In this document: piece by piece, positions 32,801 to 47,800 of the stretch
How the letters are laid out: the number at the start of each line of letters is the position of its first letter
Numbering within the stretch: position 1 is the first letter of the stretch
DNA from: Ischnura elegans
Lineage: Eukaryota > Arthropoda > Insecta > Odonata > Coenagrionidae
NCBI RefSeq assembly: GCF_921293095.1
Contig: NC_060252.1
Span: 73,490,866 to 73,554,865, forward strand
DNA length: 64,000 bases
Direction: 5' to 3'
Position numbers and translations under genes: made by a program
Notes under the pieces: generated by a model
Seen by the model: the letters and a program-made list of their open reading frames with translations, nothing else
The model's database searches: none
Told to the model about the DNA's origin: nothing

Positions 32801-35800
32801 ATTAAGTGCCACGAGTGTCGAATATCTACCCCTTAATGGCATCAATAGCAATCAAACTGACTCCTCTGAGGGTTCAACTGCTACACCAGGCAGCTCCTGA
32901 CTAGGAGTTTCAAACCTAAACAAGTGTCGTCACCAAGGTTACAGTGAATGTAGGGAGATAAATGGAACAGTGAAGTTTTTCTTCGTCAACATTCAGTGTA
33001 TTAGGAATAAATACCTTGAACTTGAATTACTGATGAGTGAGCTAGGGATTGATGTTTTGGCACTAGCTGAACACTGGTTACGCCAGGAGGAAATATCTTC
33101 ATTTGCCATCGAAGGCCTAAACCTAATCTCCTCTTTCTGTAGACAACAGCACAAATGTGGTGGTGTTGCTCTGTATTGTCATCCAAAGATAAATATGATC
33201 TGTCTGAACTTGGACGGTTCAGTGGAATCAATTTGTGAGTGCTCTGGTGCTTTACTCAAAGTGAGAAACCAAACTTTTGCAATTTTATCCATTTATCGGC
33301 CTCCTGGAGGAAATTTTAGCGTTTTTTTAAATACTATAAATGATGTTCTTGTGTCCCTACTGGCCAGAAGTCTGAATGGTATAATAATATTCGGTGACTT
33401 AAACGTTGATTTTCTAAAAGATTCCACTATGAAGAGTGACCTCATGGATTTGCTTTCCTCCTTTGGGCTACAGGTTGTAAATTCAGAATCTACCAGAGTT
33501 ACTGCAAATTGTCAGTCCCTCATTGATTATTTCATCACAAACATCCCAGCCTCTGAGCTACAATTTGAAACTATAAATACTGGCCTGTCTGACCACTTTG
33601 GCCTCTGTGTGCATGTTGATTTTGACACTCTTATCCCCAAGCCTCCCAGTCGTTCTATCTCTCATTCATCTTCCCCCTACTCCAGCAGCTTCTACAAAAG
33701 ATATATTACCGAGCAGAATATAGCAACTTTCCAAGAAACATTATATTCACATGATTGGTCTGAAATGTATAGTTTGATGTCCTTTGATGATAGTTTTCAG
33801 TATTTCTATTCTACTTTTCAACATTACTTCGACATTTGTTTTCCTTTAGTCCTGAAGAAGGTGAAAAATCCTTTACTTTCCAAGCGTAAAAAGTCATGGA
33901 TTACTGATGAAATTAGACGTCTGTCAAGTGAGATGGAGGAGGCTGCCATTCACTACAAACATAAAACTGAAGTGTCAGATCGATTAGAGTACTTGGCGCT
34001 TAAGAAAAGATACCGTAAAATTCTTCAAACAGCAAAAAAATCCTTCAACAATCAAAGAATAGTAAATGCTGACAATAAATCAAAAGAAATTTGGAAAATC
34101 ATCAAAGAATCCAAAGCTCACCACAATCAACATTGCATCCTTCAATTACAAGACTCTAAAGGGGAACTGATCTCTGATTATACTACCATGTCATCCAATC
34201 TCAATGATTTTTTCCTGTCTCAGTCGGATCCCACAATCCCATGCAATTCCCCTAACTACTCTGTAACCCAATCGCCAAGCAACTCGTTGTACCTGCTTCC
34301 TTGTACTGAATCTGAACTGACCAATATTGTTAACAAATTGCCTAATAAAAATAGTCATGGATTAGATGGTATCCCCGGGAGAGTTGTAAAAAGATCTATC
34401 CTTGTCATTAAGGATCAAGTCCTATTCCTCATTAATGAATCTTTAAGGCTGGGAGTTTTCCCTGACTCCCTGAAGACTGCCAAAGTTGTTCCTCTCTACA
34501 AAGGCAAAGGAAGCAAACAGGATATGAATTCATACCGTCCGATTTCCTTGTTAAACCAGCTCAGTAAAATTTTTGAGAAGGTCTTTTACAACCGTCTGGT
34601 ATCATACCTTGAGTCATTTAGTCTCTTGTCCCCTTCTCAGAATGGGTTCAGAAAATCTAAATCCACATCCACAGCCACCTATGAAGTGGTGACCCACATA
34701 CTTTCAAATCTGGACAAAAGAATGGAGACTCTGGGTCTTTTCTTTGACTTTTCTAAAGCCTTTGATCTTATCAATCACCAACTACTCCTACTAAAACTGG
34801 GTTTTTATGGTATACGAGGTACTCCTTATAAGTGGATTGAATCGTATCTGAGTGGACGTCACCAACATGTTGTATTATACAAAAATGGCACTCAGTTTAT
34901 CTCTCCTGGTAAAGAAGTCCTACTAGGTGTGCCACAGGGCTCTGTCTTGGGTCCTGTTCTGTTTTTGCTGTATATAAATGATCTACCAGGTACTCTTAAA
35001 TCTGTCACAGGTGTCAAACCTATACTCTATGCTGACGATACTAATGTTATTGTATCTGCCCCATCATTGAATAGCTTGTCCCTTACAGCAGTCACTGCCA
35101 CTAAACTCCTATATGAATGGTGTCAAAATAATTTTCTTAAATTGAACCTTGAAAAGTCTGGCCTTATTCATTTTTGTAACAAAAATAAAGAATCCGAAGC
35201 AATACCAATTGTTGTAGAGGGGAAACAACTCCCACAAATTTCCAGTTCAAAGTTCCTCGGAGTTATCCTGAACAAAAATATGACATGGATAGATCACATC
35301 GAAATTGCGCAGCAAGCTCAGTTCAACATGCTTTCTCATAAGAAGCATCAGGAACACGGTAAATAATGATGTCTTATTGTCCATTTACTATAGTGAATTT
35401 TACTTGCACATTATTTTCAGTATCCTGTTTTGGGGTTCCTCTCCCCATTCTACTGAAATCTTTAAAATTCAGAAGCGAATTATAAGGCTGATGTCCAATG
35501 CCCCCTATGATTCACCTTGTCGTCCCTTGTTCAAGAAACTGGACATATTACCACTACCATGTGTGTATATTTTTCATTTACTTGCTTACACAAAAAGAAA
35601 TCTATTTCATTACATTAAGAACCGTGATGTCCACCATCATTCCACGAGGCAAATTGACCAGCTGCATGTTTCGTATGTGCGCACCAAGAATACCAGCGCT
35701 GGTCCAAATTGTATGGGCCTTCAACTCTACAATAAATTGCCACCTGAACTTAAGGCACCATCAAGTGTCACTACTTTTAAGACCAACCTACTTAAATATT

Positions 35801-38800
35801 TGAAATTAAGAATGTATTATTCTGTAGATGAATTCTTAAACAAAGTTTGATGTATCCTGCATCATTGTATATTTGTATTTATTGTATATATATTTTTTTA
35901 TCTTGACGTGTCCTATATCCAGTGCACCCCTTGTACTTCTAGATCTCTGGACAAATAAACATTATTATTATTATTATTATTATGGCATCTACTGCTAGAA
36001 TGTCATTCGAAGGAAAAATCTTGGAATCATTCTTCTCATAGGATGATCTACCATTTCCTTATGGACTGTACATTTGGTTTTACTGGTACAAACGGAAAAT
36101 TTGTGGAATATTTTTTATTATAGAATATTCTTCCATTTCTATGTAAACATTGAATCATGGTTTTGCTTATAGTGGCCTTCGTCACCCTTAAGATGGCCAC
36201 TATCCCATCCCTTCTGTTCCAATCCTTTCCCTGGAGGCGTTTTTGGGCTCTCATCATGGCGGTGCCTCGTTTCCCTTTTTTTCCTTCCTCTGTCCTTCCC
36301 CTCTTGAGTTAGCATGACCATAAAAGTCTCTGACTTGATTCCCAGCCCTCAGGGGTGTAACCTTTGCCCTGGGTACCTGATTCCAATTTGGTTTTACTAG
36401 TGGTAGCCCATGTCGCCTTAATGACTGCATTGGGATTCTTCATCCCTTCCCTTCTGCTCCTATCCCTATCCCCACCAAGGTGCAATCTGCAGCTTTGCGC
36501 ATATGGACAGGTTCCTTGTTGCAGCGGCACCTACATACTTCCTTTTTTCTTCCCTTCATCCTTCCTCCTCCTGGGGTCCAGGAATATAAGTCTCGGAGAT
36601 ATGAGCATGGCCCCAAGAAAGTACTAACCCCACAGGCCCAACCTGAGTTTCCGTTACCAATGCTAGAATATTAAACCAGAATGCAGAAGAAGTGGAAAGA
36701 GGGTGCTATGATGACATGGATGAAAATCGGGAGTTTTTTGTTGGATGTAAAGGTAACATATATTTATTTTTTTCTACATCTTTCCAATTTCAACAAATGG
36801 TCATTAAAAGTGGTTGTTTATTTTTTCATTACATGCAGTGAAACGTAAGACTGATGAGGAAATGGAAATTGAAAGGAATGATAGTGAGATTAGAGTAAAG
36901 GAAAGACTTGATTCTATTTTAAACATAAAATAATTTATCAGAGAACTAGACCAAGTTCACATGACCAAATTCAATTGAATCTCTTGAAAGACATAAAAAT
37001 TGTCAGGAAAATGTTTTAATTAAAATATTAGGCTAACTGAAATGAAGTTCCTCATCCATTTTTTTTTTCAAAAAGGAAACAATCATACTGGTTTATTGAA
37101 TTATTCAAATTAAATTCTCATCTAGCATATGTTTTTAACCCTATCCTGAAAACCCCAATAAGAGGCCACCACTCTCTAAACTGCCTCTTTTCTGAAACTG
37201 GTAGTGGCCACCTTAGAAGTTTTGTTCTGAATGTGCCAGCATTCAGCTTAAAAATATGTACAACCAGAGCTTCATAGTATAATTTTTTTAATTTCAGTTG
37301 TTTATTTCCTAAGTACCAGCAAACATTGCTCAATGGAAAGCCTTGAATAGTGTTTAAAGCATAGAGTTGGACTGGTGGAAGCAATTGGTAGTACCTTGAT
37401 TGCTGCATGGATTTAAAGAGGACAAGTTGAAGGTAGATGTGATTTTTGTAGCATCTTAATCATTGGTTCTTCATTCCTTGATTTAAGTCCTTAATTTTTT
37501 ATTAAATTGAATGGAAAATAAACCTGATGAAAATTGAAATGGATAGATGTCTTTCCTCATGTAATACCAGGCTTATTTATTCATGCTATGTATTTACTTG
37601 GAAAATAGCTTCAATAAGAGTTCCAATAGTATACAATTAAACTTTCACCAATTGAAATACGATGGGGAACTGAAGTGTTATGTAAACTAATATTGAAGAG
37701 TTTACTACGTACAAATTGGTTCCAAGAATTACCTAACACCGCCATACACTCAGGTTGGACATGGATTCCAGTGGCTGACTTTTCATCATCATTAGTCAAC
37801 AATCCTAAGATTGGTTTGACGCAGCTCTCCATTCCTCTATCCTATCCGCTAATCTTTTCATAGTGACGTATTTATTCTCTTTTACATCCTTTATAACCTG
37901 TCCTATGTAACTTATTCAGGGACGTCCCTTGCCCTTCTTCCCTTTCACCTGTCCTGCGATTGTTTTCATCAGGGCATCATGTCTCATAATGTGGCCAACT
38001 AAGTCATCCCATTTCCTCTCTAAAGTTTTTAGAAGACTTCTCTTTTCTTCCACTCTTCGTAGCACTTCTTCGTTACTTACATGGTTGATCCATTTTATCT
38101 TCATCATTCTTCGGTAGCACCCAGATTTCGAATGCTTCCACTCTTGACTTCTCCACTGCTGTCAATGTCCAAGCCTATAGAGAAACATACTCCATATGTA
38201 GCATCTATTGAATTATTTCCTTACTTCAATGCTTGTACTCTCAGCTTTAAGAAGATTCTTCTTTTTGTAGAAAGCCCTCTTTGCCTGCACTATCCTATTG
38301 ACTATTTCTTTCTGGCTTTGTCCGTCGCTGGTAATTCGGCTTCTCAGGTAAGAAAACTCTTTCACCTCTTCGAGCTTATGCTTTCCTAGCTTAATCTTTG
38401 TCTTAGCCTCCTCTCTTTTGCTGCATACTAATATCTTCATCTTGTTTTTGTTGATTTTCAGCTGATATCTGGCCATTGTCCCTTTCGTATTTGTCAAAGT
38501 ATTCTTCAAATCCTTCTCTGTCGTGAATATTAGTGCTATGTCGTCAGAAAATCACAGCATACTAATTTTTTCTCTGCGGATATTGATACCCAAAGCCATC
38601 TCCTTGATTTCATTGATGGCTTTCTCGATGTAAACATTAAAAATTACAGGGTACAGTGCACATCCTTGTCTCACTCCTTTTTGAATTCTTGCTTCTGCGC
38701 TGTTGGGTCCACATTTTATCACAGCTACTTGAACAATTCCACAATCATCGTGTTGCATTTCGATTTCTTTCAGAATTCTAAGCATTGAATTCCATTCCAC

Positions 38801-41800
38801 ATTATCAAATGCCTTCTCTAAATCAACAAATGCTTTGCAAGTCGGTTTGTTGTTCTCCATTTGCTTCTCAATGAGCAGCCTAAGAGCCAGACTTGCTTCT
38901 CTCGTGCCCTTGCTTTTCCTAAATCTAAAATGATCCTTATCCACGAATTGTTCTACTCTTCATTCTATTCTCCTGTAAATGATTCTCATCAGTATCTTCT
39001 AAGTATGTGCCATCAGGCTTATGATTCTAATTTCTTTGCACTTCTCTGCTCTCTTCTTTTTGGGAATAGGATTGATGATGTTCTTCTAGAAGTCACTAGT
39101 TAAATCTCCTGTTGAGTATGTATTGCAGATAGTTTTATACAGTTAAGACCTTTTCTCCTGCATTTTTTATTAGCTCTGCTGGAATGTCATCTATTCCTGG
39201 GGCCTTATTCTATCTCAGGTCTCTTATTGCAGCGTCAAATTCCGATCTTAAGATGCTCGCTCCAATGTCATCCTTTTCAACTTCACTTTCCTCTTTGATA
39301 ACTTTTGAGCTAACTTTGCTACTGTTGTATAATTCCTCCAGATATTCCTTCCATCTCTTGGCTTTGTCTTCGTTTTCAATTAGAATATTTCCATTCTTAT
39401 CCCTTAAGGTATTACATTTTCTGTTTTGTTCCTTTAAATGGTTCCTCACTATTTTATAGGCCGCTTCCACTTTCACTTGTACGAGGTTATTTTGCACGTC
39501 CTCACATATGTTCCTCATCCATGCTTCTCTGTCTTTCCTCGCTTTGAGGCAAATTTAATTTTTTATTCTCTTGTAGCAAGCCAAGGTTTTTATCCCCTGT
39601 AAAGTGGGAAATAAACTCAAGGGAAATTATGAAATCTGCAAATTCAATCCAATGAAAAACATGTTTTGGTATTTCTCAATTAAAAAAAGTAAATAATGGT
39701 GTTAGAGACATGAAATGATATAACTTTTTCTATCTATTCTTCATTGATAGTTGACAAAACACAAAGAGATGTATACACATCGAAAATACTGGCCATTTCA
39801 AAGTGAGGCAATATCCACCCAGCCTGTGAGTATGATTGCCTATGGAAAATTCCCTTGGTACTGCATATTTAGAATGCAATATATAGGGACTCTGAAAAGT
39901 GGTAAAATTAATTTGGGAAATGCTGTGCAAAAATAATATTAACAGCAGGTTGAATTTCTAGAAGAGCTTGATAGTGAAACAGGAGTTATATATCAACTGT
40001 ACAATGCACTTCATGGCAATCAATGATTCTGATATTTCTGGGCGTTATGGTATAAAGGGTTACTTTTCATCAGTAGCCCCTCCAATTGAACGATAGACGA
40101 GTGGGGACCCTATTTCATCCATAGATTCTGAGAATTAGAAAGGTCTGCCTCGCGAGACTTGTCTTTTATAGGTGTCTTTCTGTCATACTAGTCCTTCAGG
40201 GTAGTGACAAAATAGTTGTGCCCGAATCATTCTTTCCAAAATTTCATTTGAGACTAATTGCCAGACTCGTACGTGTATATAAATTATTATTAGCCATACT
40301 TTTCACCACCCTACCACGTCAGTGAATCAGTTTGCTGCAGCATGAATGCTGTTGCTCTGGGGTCTATTTATGAAGAAGGTAACGCATAATTTCAGCATTA
40401 GTCAAAGAACTCAATACTTTATCCTTAAATAACACTTTTTGTTTGCCCTAGGAGTAATTTGAACCCATCAGTCACAGCTTTGGTGGGGTGCTTTTGAATA
40501 AAATTATTGACTAATTGACCACTTTGTCTCTTTACCCAAGACATTTAAGAAACCTTTGTCTAGCATAGTTAGTACATTGTCTCTTACATCAGCACAATTA
40601 CTTGAATGGAATTGTAGGACACATAAATACTAAATGCAATCATATATTTGCTGAGTGATGAAAATGGTATGCCCCAATCCCTTTGCAATACTATTCATGT
40701 GACCATTATATGCTGATATAATGTTCACATGAACGATCACTTGCCATTACATAAGGGAATATGTAATTAATAGTAATAAAGTATTAATTTCCCTTGATAA
40801 TTATGCAGACATTTTCTTACCAAATGGGGCAATGACTTCCATCACGTGTGTTCACATACATTTCAATATAAAAATTGAAGAGTATATGTATTTTCCTCAA
40901 AATATTTTTTGCAAAGTTTAAAAATATGAAACTTTTCACAAAATACTGCTATAACATTCTTAAAATGTTGTAATGTGTGAAAAAACTAATTCTCAAAGTT
41001 TTAGGGTCCCTGAACATCAAACATTCAATGTTAACTCCTTGCAGTCTACTACTTCACATTTCAAATCCGAGTTGCTGGTAGCATATCTGCAAGGATAAAA
41101 ATTTCCTAGTCGGGGGACAAAAAATTGGTTTTTCAAAAATGTCATTTTTCTAGTCTAGACCGCATGATATGTCAAGAAACCAATTTTCAGACCGATCGGA
41201 GAATTTTTAATTTTGGCGTTCAATTCCACTTTTTTGCAAATTAATATCTCAACTGCGGAGGGAGATACCATGTTGCATCTTAGGGTTCAACGAAAATGGC
41301 AAAGTGATCAGAAAAGGCTGCCGGAAAGAAAGAAAGCAAGTATTCGTTATAGAAGCAAGGTTCTTATTGGAACAGGGAATTACTAGAGCCTTTGTTTTAG
41401 GGGATCATACAATACTTTTCTAGGGCCTGAGAAGTTAGGGATGCCTCTCAAAGAAGCATAGGTCTGGAAATTAAGAACTGCATGTAGGGGAAATAGGTAC
41501 AGGCAAGAATTTATGATAAATCTGTAATTTTGTATAATCTATTGATTTTAGTGCATTATTTTGTTGAATGAATTTTATTTTGTCAAAAAAATTGTCTAAC
41601 TTAAAAATATGAGAGGTAGAAAAGAAGGAACTGAGAAATTAATGATCAACATTTGAAGTTTTATAGAATGGCACTAACAAAAATGTAGAATTATTTGCTA
41701 TCATGACAGTTTTTAACAAGATACTGATGTTATTTCAATGTGTGGACTTACTGTCTACTCCTTCTGTGATACAGTATTTTTTCTTAAATCATACGCAATT

Positions 41801-44800
41801 ATACAGTTATACAGTTTATCCATGAGCCTATCTGCAGCCGGTTGTACATGGTACACCATTTCAAATTATGAAAACCTAACCACTCAATGAGGAGAGAAAA
41901 ATTATCAAGATGAAGGAATTTAAAAGATGTAAATAATGGCAAAACATTAATTATGGTATTGCAAAAGTAATGTTTGACTGTATAGTTACTTTTGAATGAT
42001 GAATGATAATATTTATTATGGAGTCATCTCAAGAAAATTCAAGCTCTAATGCTTTTTCTTTGGGCATGGGCAAAATTTTGCGTGAAAAAGAGCCAAAATA
42101 CACGTTTTTGCAATGATAAGTTAAGTTTGCTCATTTGTCAAGTTCACTGTCCATAAAAATTATGTGCCTCTAGTGATTTGGTATTGACATGTGCAAAAAA
42201 GGTGACTCAAAACAGTTTAAGAAACGCTACTCCAAACCAATATCATACTGAACACACATGATATGGCCTCATTCTACTAGAGTATTTCTAAGCAACTTAT
42301 ACATCACCATTTATTACCATGGATTCTTTTCAACAAAAAGGGGTAGTTATTCATCTCGTTCCTTATCTCATTTTCTTCTTGCAGAAGTTCTTTGTATTCT
42401 GTTTCAAGCATGTCCATATTGCTCTCAGGATTGTGATCCAGTATTTCATGTAGTGCATCAATCATAAGTAGTTTACGTTTCAAAGATAAGCAGGCTGTAA
42501 GCATTGGATTGATTCGTTCCAGTAATTCATTTGCACTGTTCTCATTTATATCTGAAACAAAAATTTGAAGTCATGATTGTTAATTTTTTTCTCATAACCA
42601 TTCTGGCATCTTGTTCAGCAAAATTTTGATTTAGTTGTTGCTTATAAAGTATATTATTGCTAAACTTTTAGCATAATGTGAAGCTTGTTTAGTAAAAATT
42701 GTTAAATTTAAATACCATACCACATATTATTTCCAAAGTCATGTTCTTTTTTGTAGCTTCCTTAGATATATAATCCCTCAGTATAGATATTGTCGTGATG
42801 TTATCAGATTTAAATTCTGCTTTCCCTTTGCTGAAAATTATAAATAATTGTTTTTAATGTTGACTTGTTTTTTCATCACAAGTTGTATAACATATCAGTA
42901 AAATTTTCATGATTGCGTACTTTTTTGTGTGCAACTGATAAAATAATCAAGGGCTTCTGATGCCTTTACAAAAGGACTATATACTTTGAAATATTGATTA
43001 AGAATTAGCTGAATCATTTAAAACTGATGGCCCAGCTTACTACAGTAAAACCTCAATACATCGTAATGGAGGGAACCAAAATTTGGGCAATTTGATGCAT
43101 GGAGGTTCATTATACAGAGGTTTCAGTGATAGGCACCATTATTTCATATCCTTCAGAAATGAAGGCACTACTGTCTTTTAAACCATTATATTTATTTGTT
43201 TAAACACACATGCATGCATTAGTGAACATGTATTTATTATTTAATAATTACAGAAAGCGAGCACTATCACATGATTTTTGCCATGATTTGAGAAAAAACT
43301 ATGTGATCTCTCTTAATTCAACAGTCACTAAAATGATTAGGATAGTGGGATATCTTTTTTCTAATTTACTGTTAGGTATGCCCTCATATTGAAGAAAATG
43401 GCCACAACTAATGATTAACGTGAAAATTACAACATAATAAAGGTGTATAAGAAAAAAATATGGGTGAAACATTTATCGCTGAAAATGTCATTCCATGTAC
43501 GCAATTGCAGCTGAATTAATGGTCTCTAGTTTCCTCGGCATGATTTGCAGAGGTAGTTAGGCCGTCTTGGGGGTGTCTCCTTGGTATGATAAGTGGACGT
43601 TTTACGAGAGGTTCACCACAAAGAGGTTTGCCTATAAATTTACATGTAAATCTGATAGGACCTTAGGGGTGGTATGAAGTATGGAGGTTTATGATGTAAA
43701 GAGGTTCACTACTTAGAGGTTTTACTGTATTATTGGTTGTAGGTTTTACTTTATTATTTGGGGTAGTATTAATGCGTGCACTTGATCTTGCACTCTCTCA
43801 AGCTAAGGAAATGAATTTTAATTCAGGGTTATTAGCATTAAGAATTTTATATTATAATAATGGAAGCCTCTTTTCAAACATTATTGTGTTCATTTACAAT
43901 TTAACTGAAAATATTATGTACTCACCTGTACTTGCACTGCAGCTGTGTATCAATGAAAGTGGACTGAAAGAAATAATTTGCTTCCCGTTCTGTTGGGAGC
44001 TTCTCAGGTATATCAGGCAAGCAACCTTGGATCCATGAATGTATCTCAGCCATACTAAATGCTCCCATAAGGAGTAGGGTATTTTGAGATCTGTAGAATA
44101 AAGAACCCTTTTTTGTATTCAAATAATTATTGCTTTTTACCACTGTGTGTGCTGATTGTCCTCACCGAAAAAAGTGTTCTTGGAAACCAGGAAGGCCTGG
44201 ATTATCCACAAGTTTTCTGAGACTGAAAATTTCTATGAATCATTTGTAAGTTTTCCATTTCAAATGGGGAGTAATTCAAAATTATCATCAAATGAAAAAT
44301 ATTACTTTTGAAAATTAAATGTAGTAAATATTTTTCATGCTATAATTCATAATGCAAGTGCATATAAGTGAACAGGCCTTATATTCTTTGAAAGGAATAC
44401 AGCCATGGAGTAGTGGATGTGGGGTTATTAAGTATGCCACTGTTGGAAATTTTTATCGTCAAGAACTACCAAATTGATTTACCAAGGGTCAGCTTCTCTC
44501 ATGGAAAAATACTCTTCTATCTTGAGGTTCAAGCTTACATAAATCAACCAAAGCCACTTCTATGACAGGGATTTTTATGAAAACTATTTTGCAACTACAC
44601 TTACCTAGAATCATCCACAGATTGGCACCTTGTGTGTAAAGACAAGGGTCGAATTGGGAATTGCAAAACACGACAGCATTTTGGTTGAAGTTGTGGGGTG
44701 ACATAAGCCTGCAAAGTTCCTGCAAGACCTTCCTTAGTGTAGATCTCAACCAATAACTTTCTTGCATTCACTTGACAACGATAGGAGGCCAGTAAGTGGT

Positions 44801-47800
44801 TGTCACTCTGTAAAACATGTTGTTACGAGGAATTTTTCAATATATGTGACAGAAATAGTTTTGAATGTCTAAGAAATTATTCTTTAAGCCGTAAATATTA
44901 GCAATAATAAAAGACTATGACAAATAACTGCTATTGAAAACTCAAAATTAAACCAGAATGATAAAAAATTACTAATTCATTATATAGCCAAAACTTACAG
45001 CTGGATCACATTTACTGTAGCTTACTACTGCTGAGTTTTTCTCAACATCCTGTAAATCTAGTGGAACATTGCTTTGCAGCAAAACACTGTCTAAAGGCAC
45101 TTGTGTCTCTAATGTTAAAATGTAAGAGGAGTTTCCTTTGTTCATTGTCATCTATAAAAAAATATTTTTTATTAGTATGTACTTGCAAAATACATCTTCT
45201 CCAGAAATAATATATATCACTCATGCATTATAATAACTAAATGGCTCAGTAACTCGATAAAGTTTAATTAGCAAAATCATATTTGAGGGACCCACGGCAT
45301 CATCATCAGGTACTTCTGTTTATGGTTGAGTTTAAATCACTTCAGAAGAAAAGATACAGTATTTATATATTCAGCTTTATTTATGGTTGCATCCCCTTAT
45401 TTTATGAAGAAGTAAAATCTTCTGATAATAAACAAGTTTTTTAAGCTAGCATTGATGGGACCAATTGAGAACTCAAGGAGAATAATTATTAGGTAACTTT
45501 AATTTTCGATTTATTATTCAATATTTTTATGTTGTTTCAGTGACTGAAATCAATCATGAGGGAAAATTCAGTTTCAAATTTTCCAAACATTATCACACAC
45601 AATATGAGCATTCAAGTAGCATAAATAGAGCGGAATTCTGTGCTATAAATGTGTGTGCAATCCTGCCCATGGTGGACCAAAAGATGTGCACGTGGGGATG
45701 TGTGCCCCTGGTTATGCTAAATAAAAGAAGACGACAGCTTTAATTGAATGCGAAATTATTTTGCGTCGACTTCCAGCAATGTGCACGGCAAAACTCTGTG
45801 TCCTCACTCTCCCGGATTTCAAAAAACACTGATTGGAAAAACCAAATGTGATGCCCACGCCGAAAGCTAGGGCCTGGATGAGAGAGGGTTACTGACCCTC
45901 AAGTAACGGCACTGCCGGGGAGCCCTCACTCCAAAAGGGTGCGAGTGAGATCCCCTTGGCAGAGACCATGGGAGAAAGGGGCCGGCTGAAAAGGCCGAAC
46001 CCGAAAAACCCTGAACACAGCAACACTCGCCGAAGGAGCCAACAGAGTGGGGGGAAAGGACCCAACAATATATGTATCAGCTTAATAATCCATGGTATCC
46101 ATGGTATTTGGAGGAGGCGACCGACAGCTGAGGTCATTTGCGCCATAGGGGAAGGGTATGGAAGGAAGGGTGGAGAGAAACCAGGCATCGGCATTGGTCT
46201 GCTCTTAACGAAAGGCGCCAAGGGGACCACGGCTTATCGTCCCATCAGACAGATGGAGTGTTGTGCTTGAAATGTCCTCCGCACAACATTCAAGCAGGGA
46301 TCGGGCAGTCTCTGAAAATTCTCTGCCACTGCCGGGATTTGAACCCGAGCCCGCCGGGTGGGAAGCCAACACTCTAGCCACCACACCAACCCAATCCCCA
46401 TCAGCTTGAAGACCAATGATGCCAGAGGGGCATGTCCTCATAGCTAGTACTTTGATAGTTCTGAAAAATTTATGAAAGCATAATAAAATATTACATCATG
46501 GTTGACGTGGATGTAGGGTATGGCTGAGAGTCCACCAATTTCATCTTCTGTTGAAGCTAAGTATTTCTCTCTCTCCCTGGTCACTTTTTGCTCCAGATCA
46601 GCTATTTCAGATCTGAAATGGCACGATGAATGTTATCAGTGATAATGCATCAGGCAAAGATTGCTTATTAATTTTTTTTTCAAACTTATGAGAGACCTTA
46701 GGTGGAAAATCTTCTGGCGGGCTTCGCGAGAAAACCCACTGTGCTGGGCATCTTGATCTAAGTTCTCTTGTTTTCCCACATCGGATGTAAGGCCAAATAC
46801 CCATCCTTAAAAAATGAAAACGGATATGTATTAAAAAGTTAAGCTTTATCCAAGTTTTAATTAGGTTTTCCTCACAATTTTTATTCCTATCAACAAATTT
46901 CAAGAATTTTGCCTATTTATATGTACATAATTATTGTTGATGCAATATGAAATAAGAGCAAATAGTACCACCAGTAGCATAGTAATTAGTACATTGTCTT
47001 TACAGAGGAATATTGCCCTAAATATTCATATTTTCTCTCCAGCAGACAATCTCAAACACCAATCTTGGTCAACAGCTAAGAGGTGTTTATGGCCAGTATT
47101 CGTCATGCACTATACTGCAGGACTTCATAAACTGCATGGTAAGCAAAAAATAATGCTGTGTTCTGCCACTCCTTAAAAGTGTTACCACTTGATTTTAAAT
47201 TCTATATTCAGTAAAATTATTTTATAATGAATCTAGAGGACCAGACATCCACCTCTCTATGTATAAAGGTGATTTCGTAGCATCCAAATTGAAAGATTAT
47301 TCTTAGGCATATTAGAGGTTTGCCTGTTTTTATTACATAAATTGCCATTATTAGGGAAACAAATCCTTAACCAGTAGCTTAACTCTAAGAAGTTGGTAAG
47401 AGAGGTGTGAGATGAATTGTAAGCTGGAGTAAAAGTGTGGGAATGATATTTGAATCAGTGAGATTTGTGGATGATCGGGCGTTGATTAGGCAGTCATTGA
47501 GGGGGCTGCAGGCTCTAGTGGATGCACTAGACAAGCACTTCGAGGAGTATGGCATGAAAATAAATCAGATGAAGACCAACGTTATGCGGTTTTGTAAAAT
47601 AGCGTGAGCTAGGAATGTGAGACTCAAGGTAAAAGTAGGAGGGAAGTAACTTGAGCTTGTAGAACGATTCAACTATTTAGATAGCATATTGGAGGAAAAC
47701 GAATACAGTGGTAAGGATATCACCAATGAGAACCCAAGGGGGGTTCTTTCAAGGTTACAACCGCCGGTGCTGGGACCCAGTACTACAACTGATACACCCT

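Larger units (their letters stand above)
32631..35984 (+). mobile_element. CR1/Jockey-like LINE, nearly full ORF2, opposite to BBS7
   Basis: A non-LTR retrotransposon inserted on the strand opposite to BBS7 in its last intron. It has a short remnant before a stop at 32898-32900 (possible end of ORF1), then an ORF2 reading frame (endonuclease plus reverse transcriptase), and a 3' end running into (ATT)n at about 35957-35984. The 5' boundary is uncertain. Confidence 0.82.

Noticed and set aside
35305-35850. Separate protein-coding gene after the LINE ORF2
   Set aside because: It is the ORF2 C terminus in another frame after a single frameshift.
39751-39828. Open segment with acceptor ttcattgatag and donor cct|gtgagt on the + strand
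   Set aside because: Splice-like ends but only 26 codons, no homology recognised, and no partner exon in phase.
45540-45743. 67-codon open frame after tgtttcag on the + strand
   Set aside because: A plausible acceptor but no family resemblance; ends in an AT-rich intron of BBS7 on the other strand.
47043-47138. Splice-bounded open segment on the + strand (tctccagcag to catg|gtaagc)
   Set aside because: Too short, no recognised family, and antisense to BBS7 introns; likely chance.
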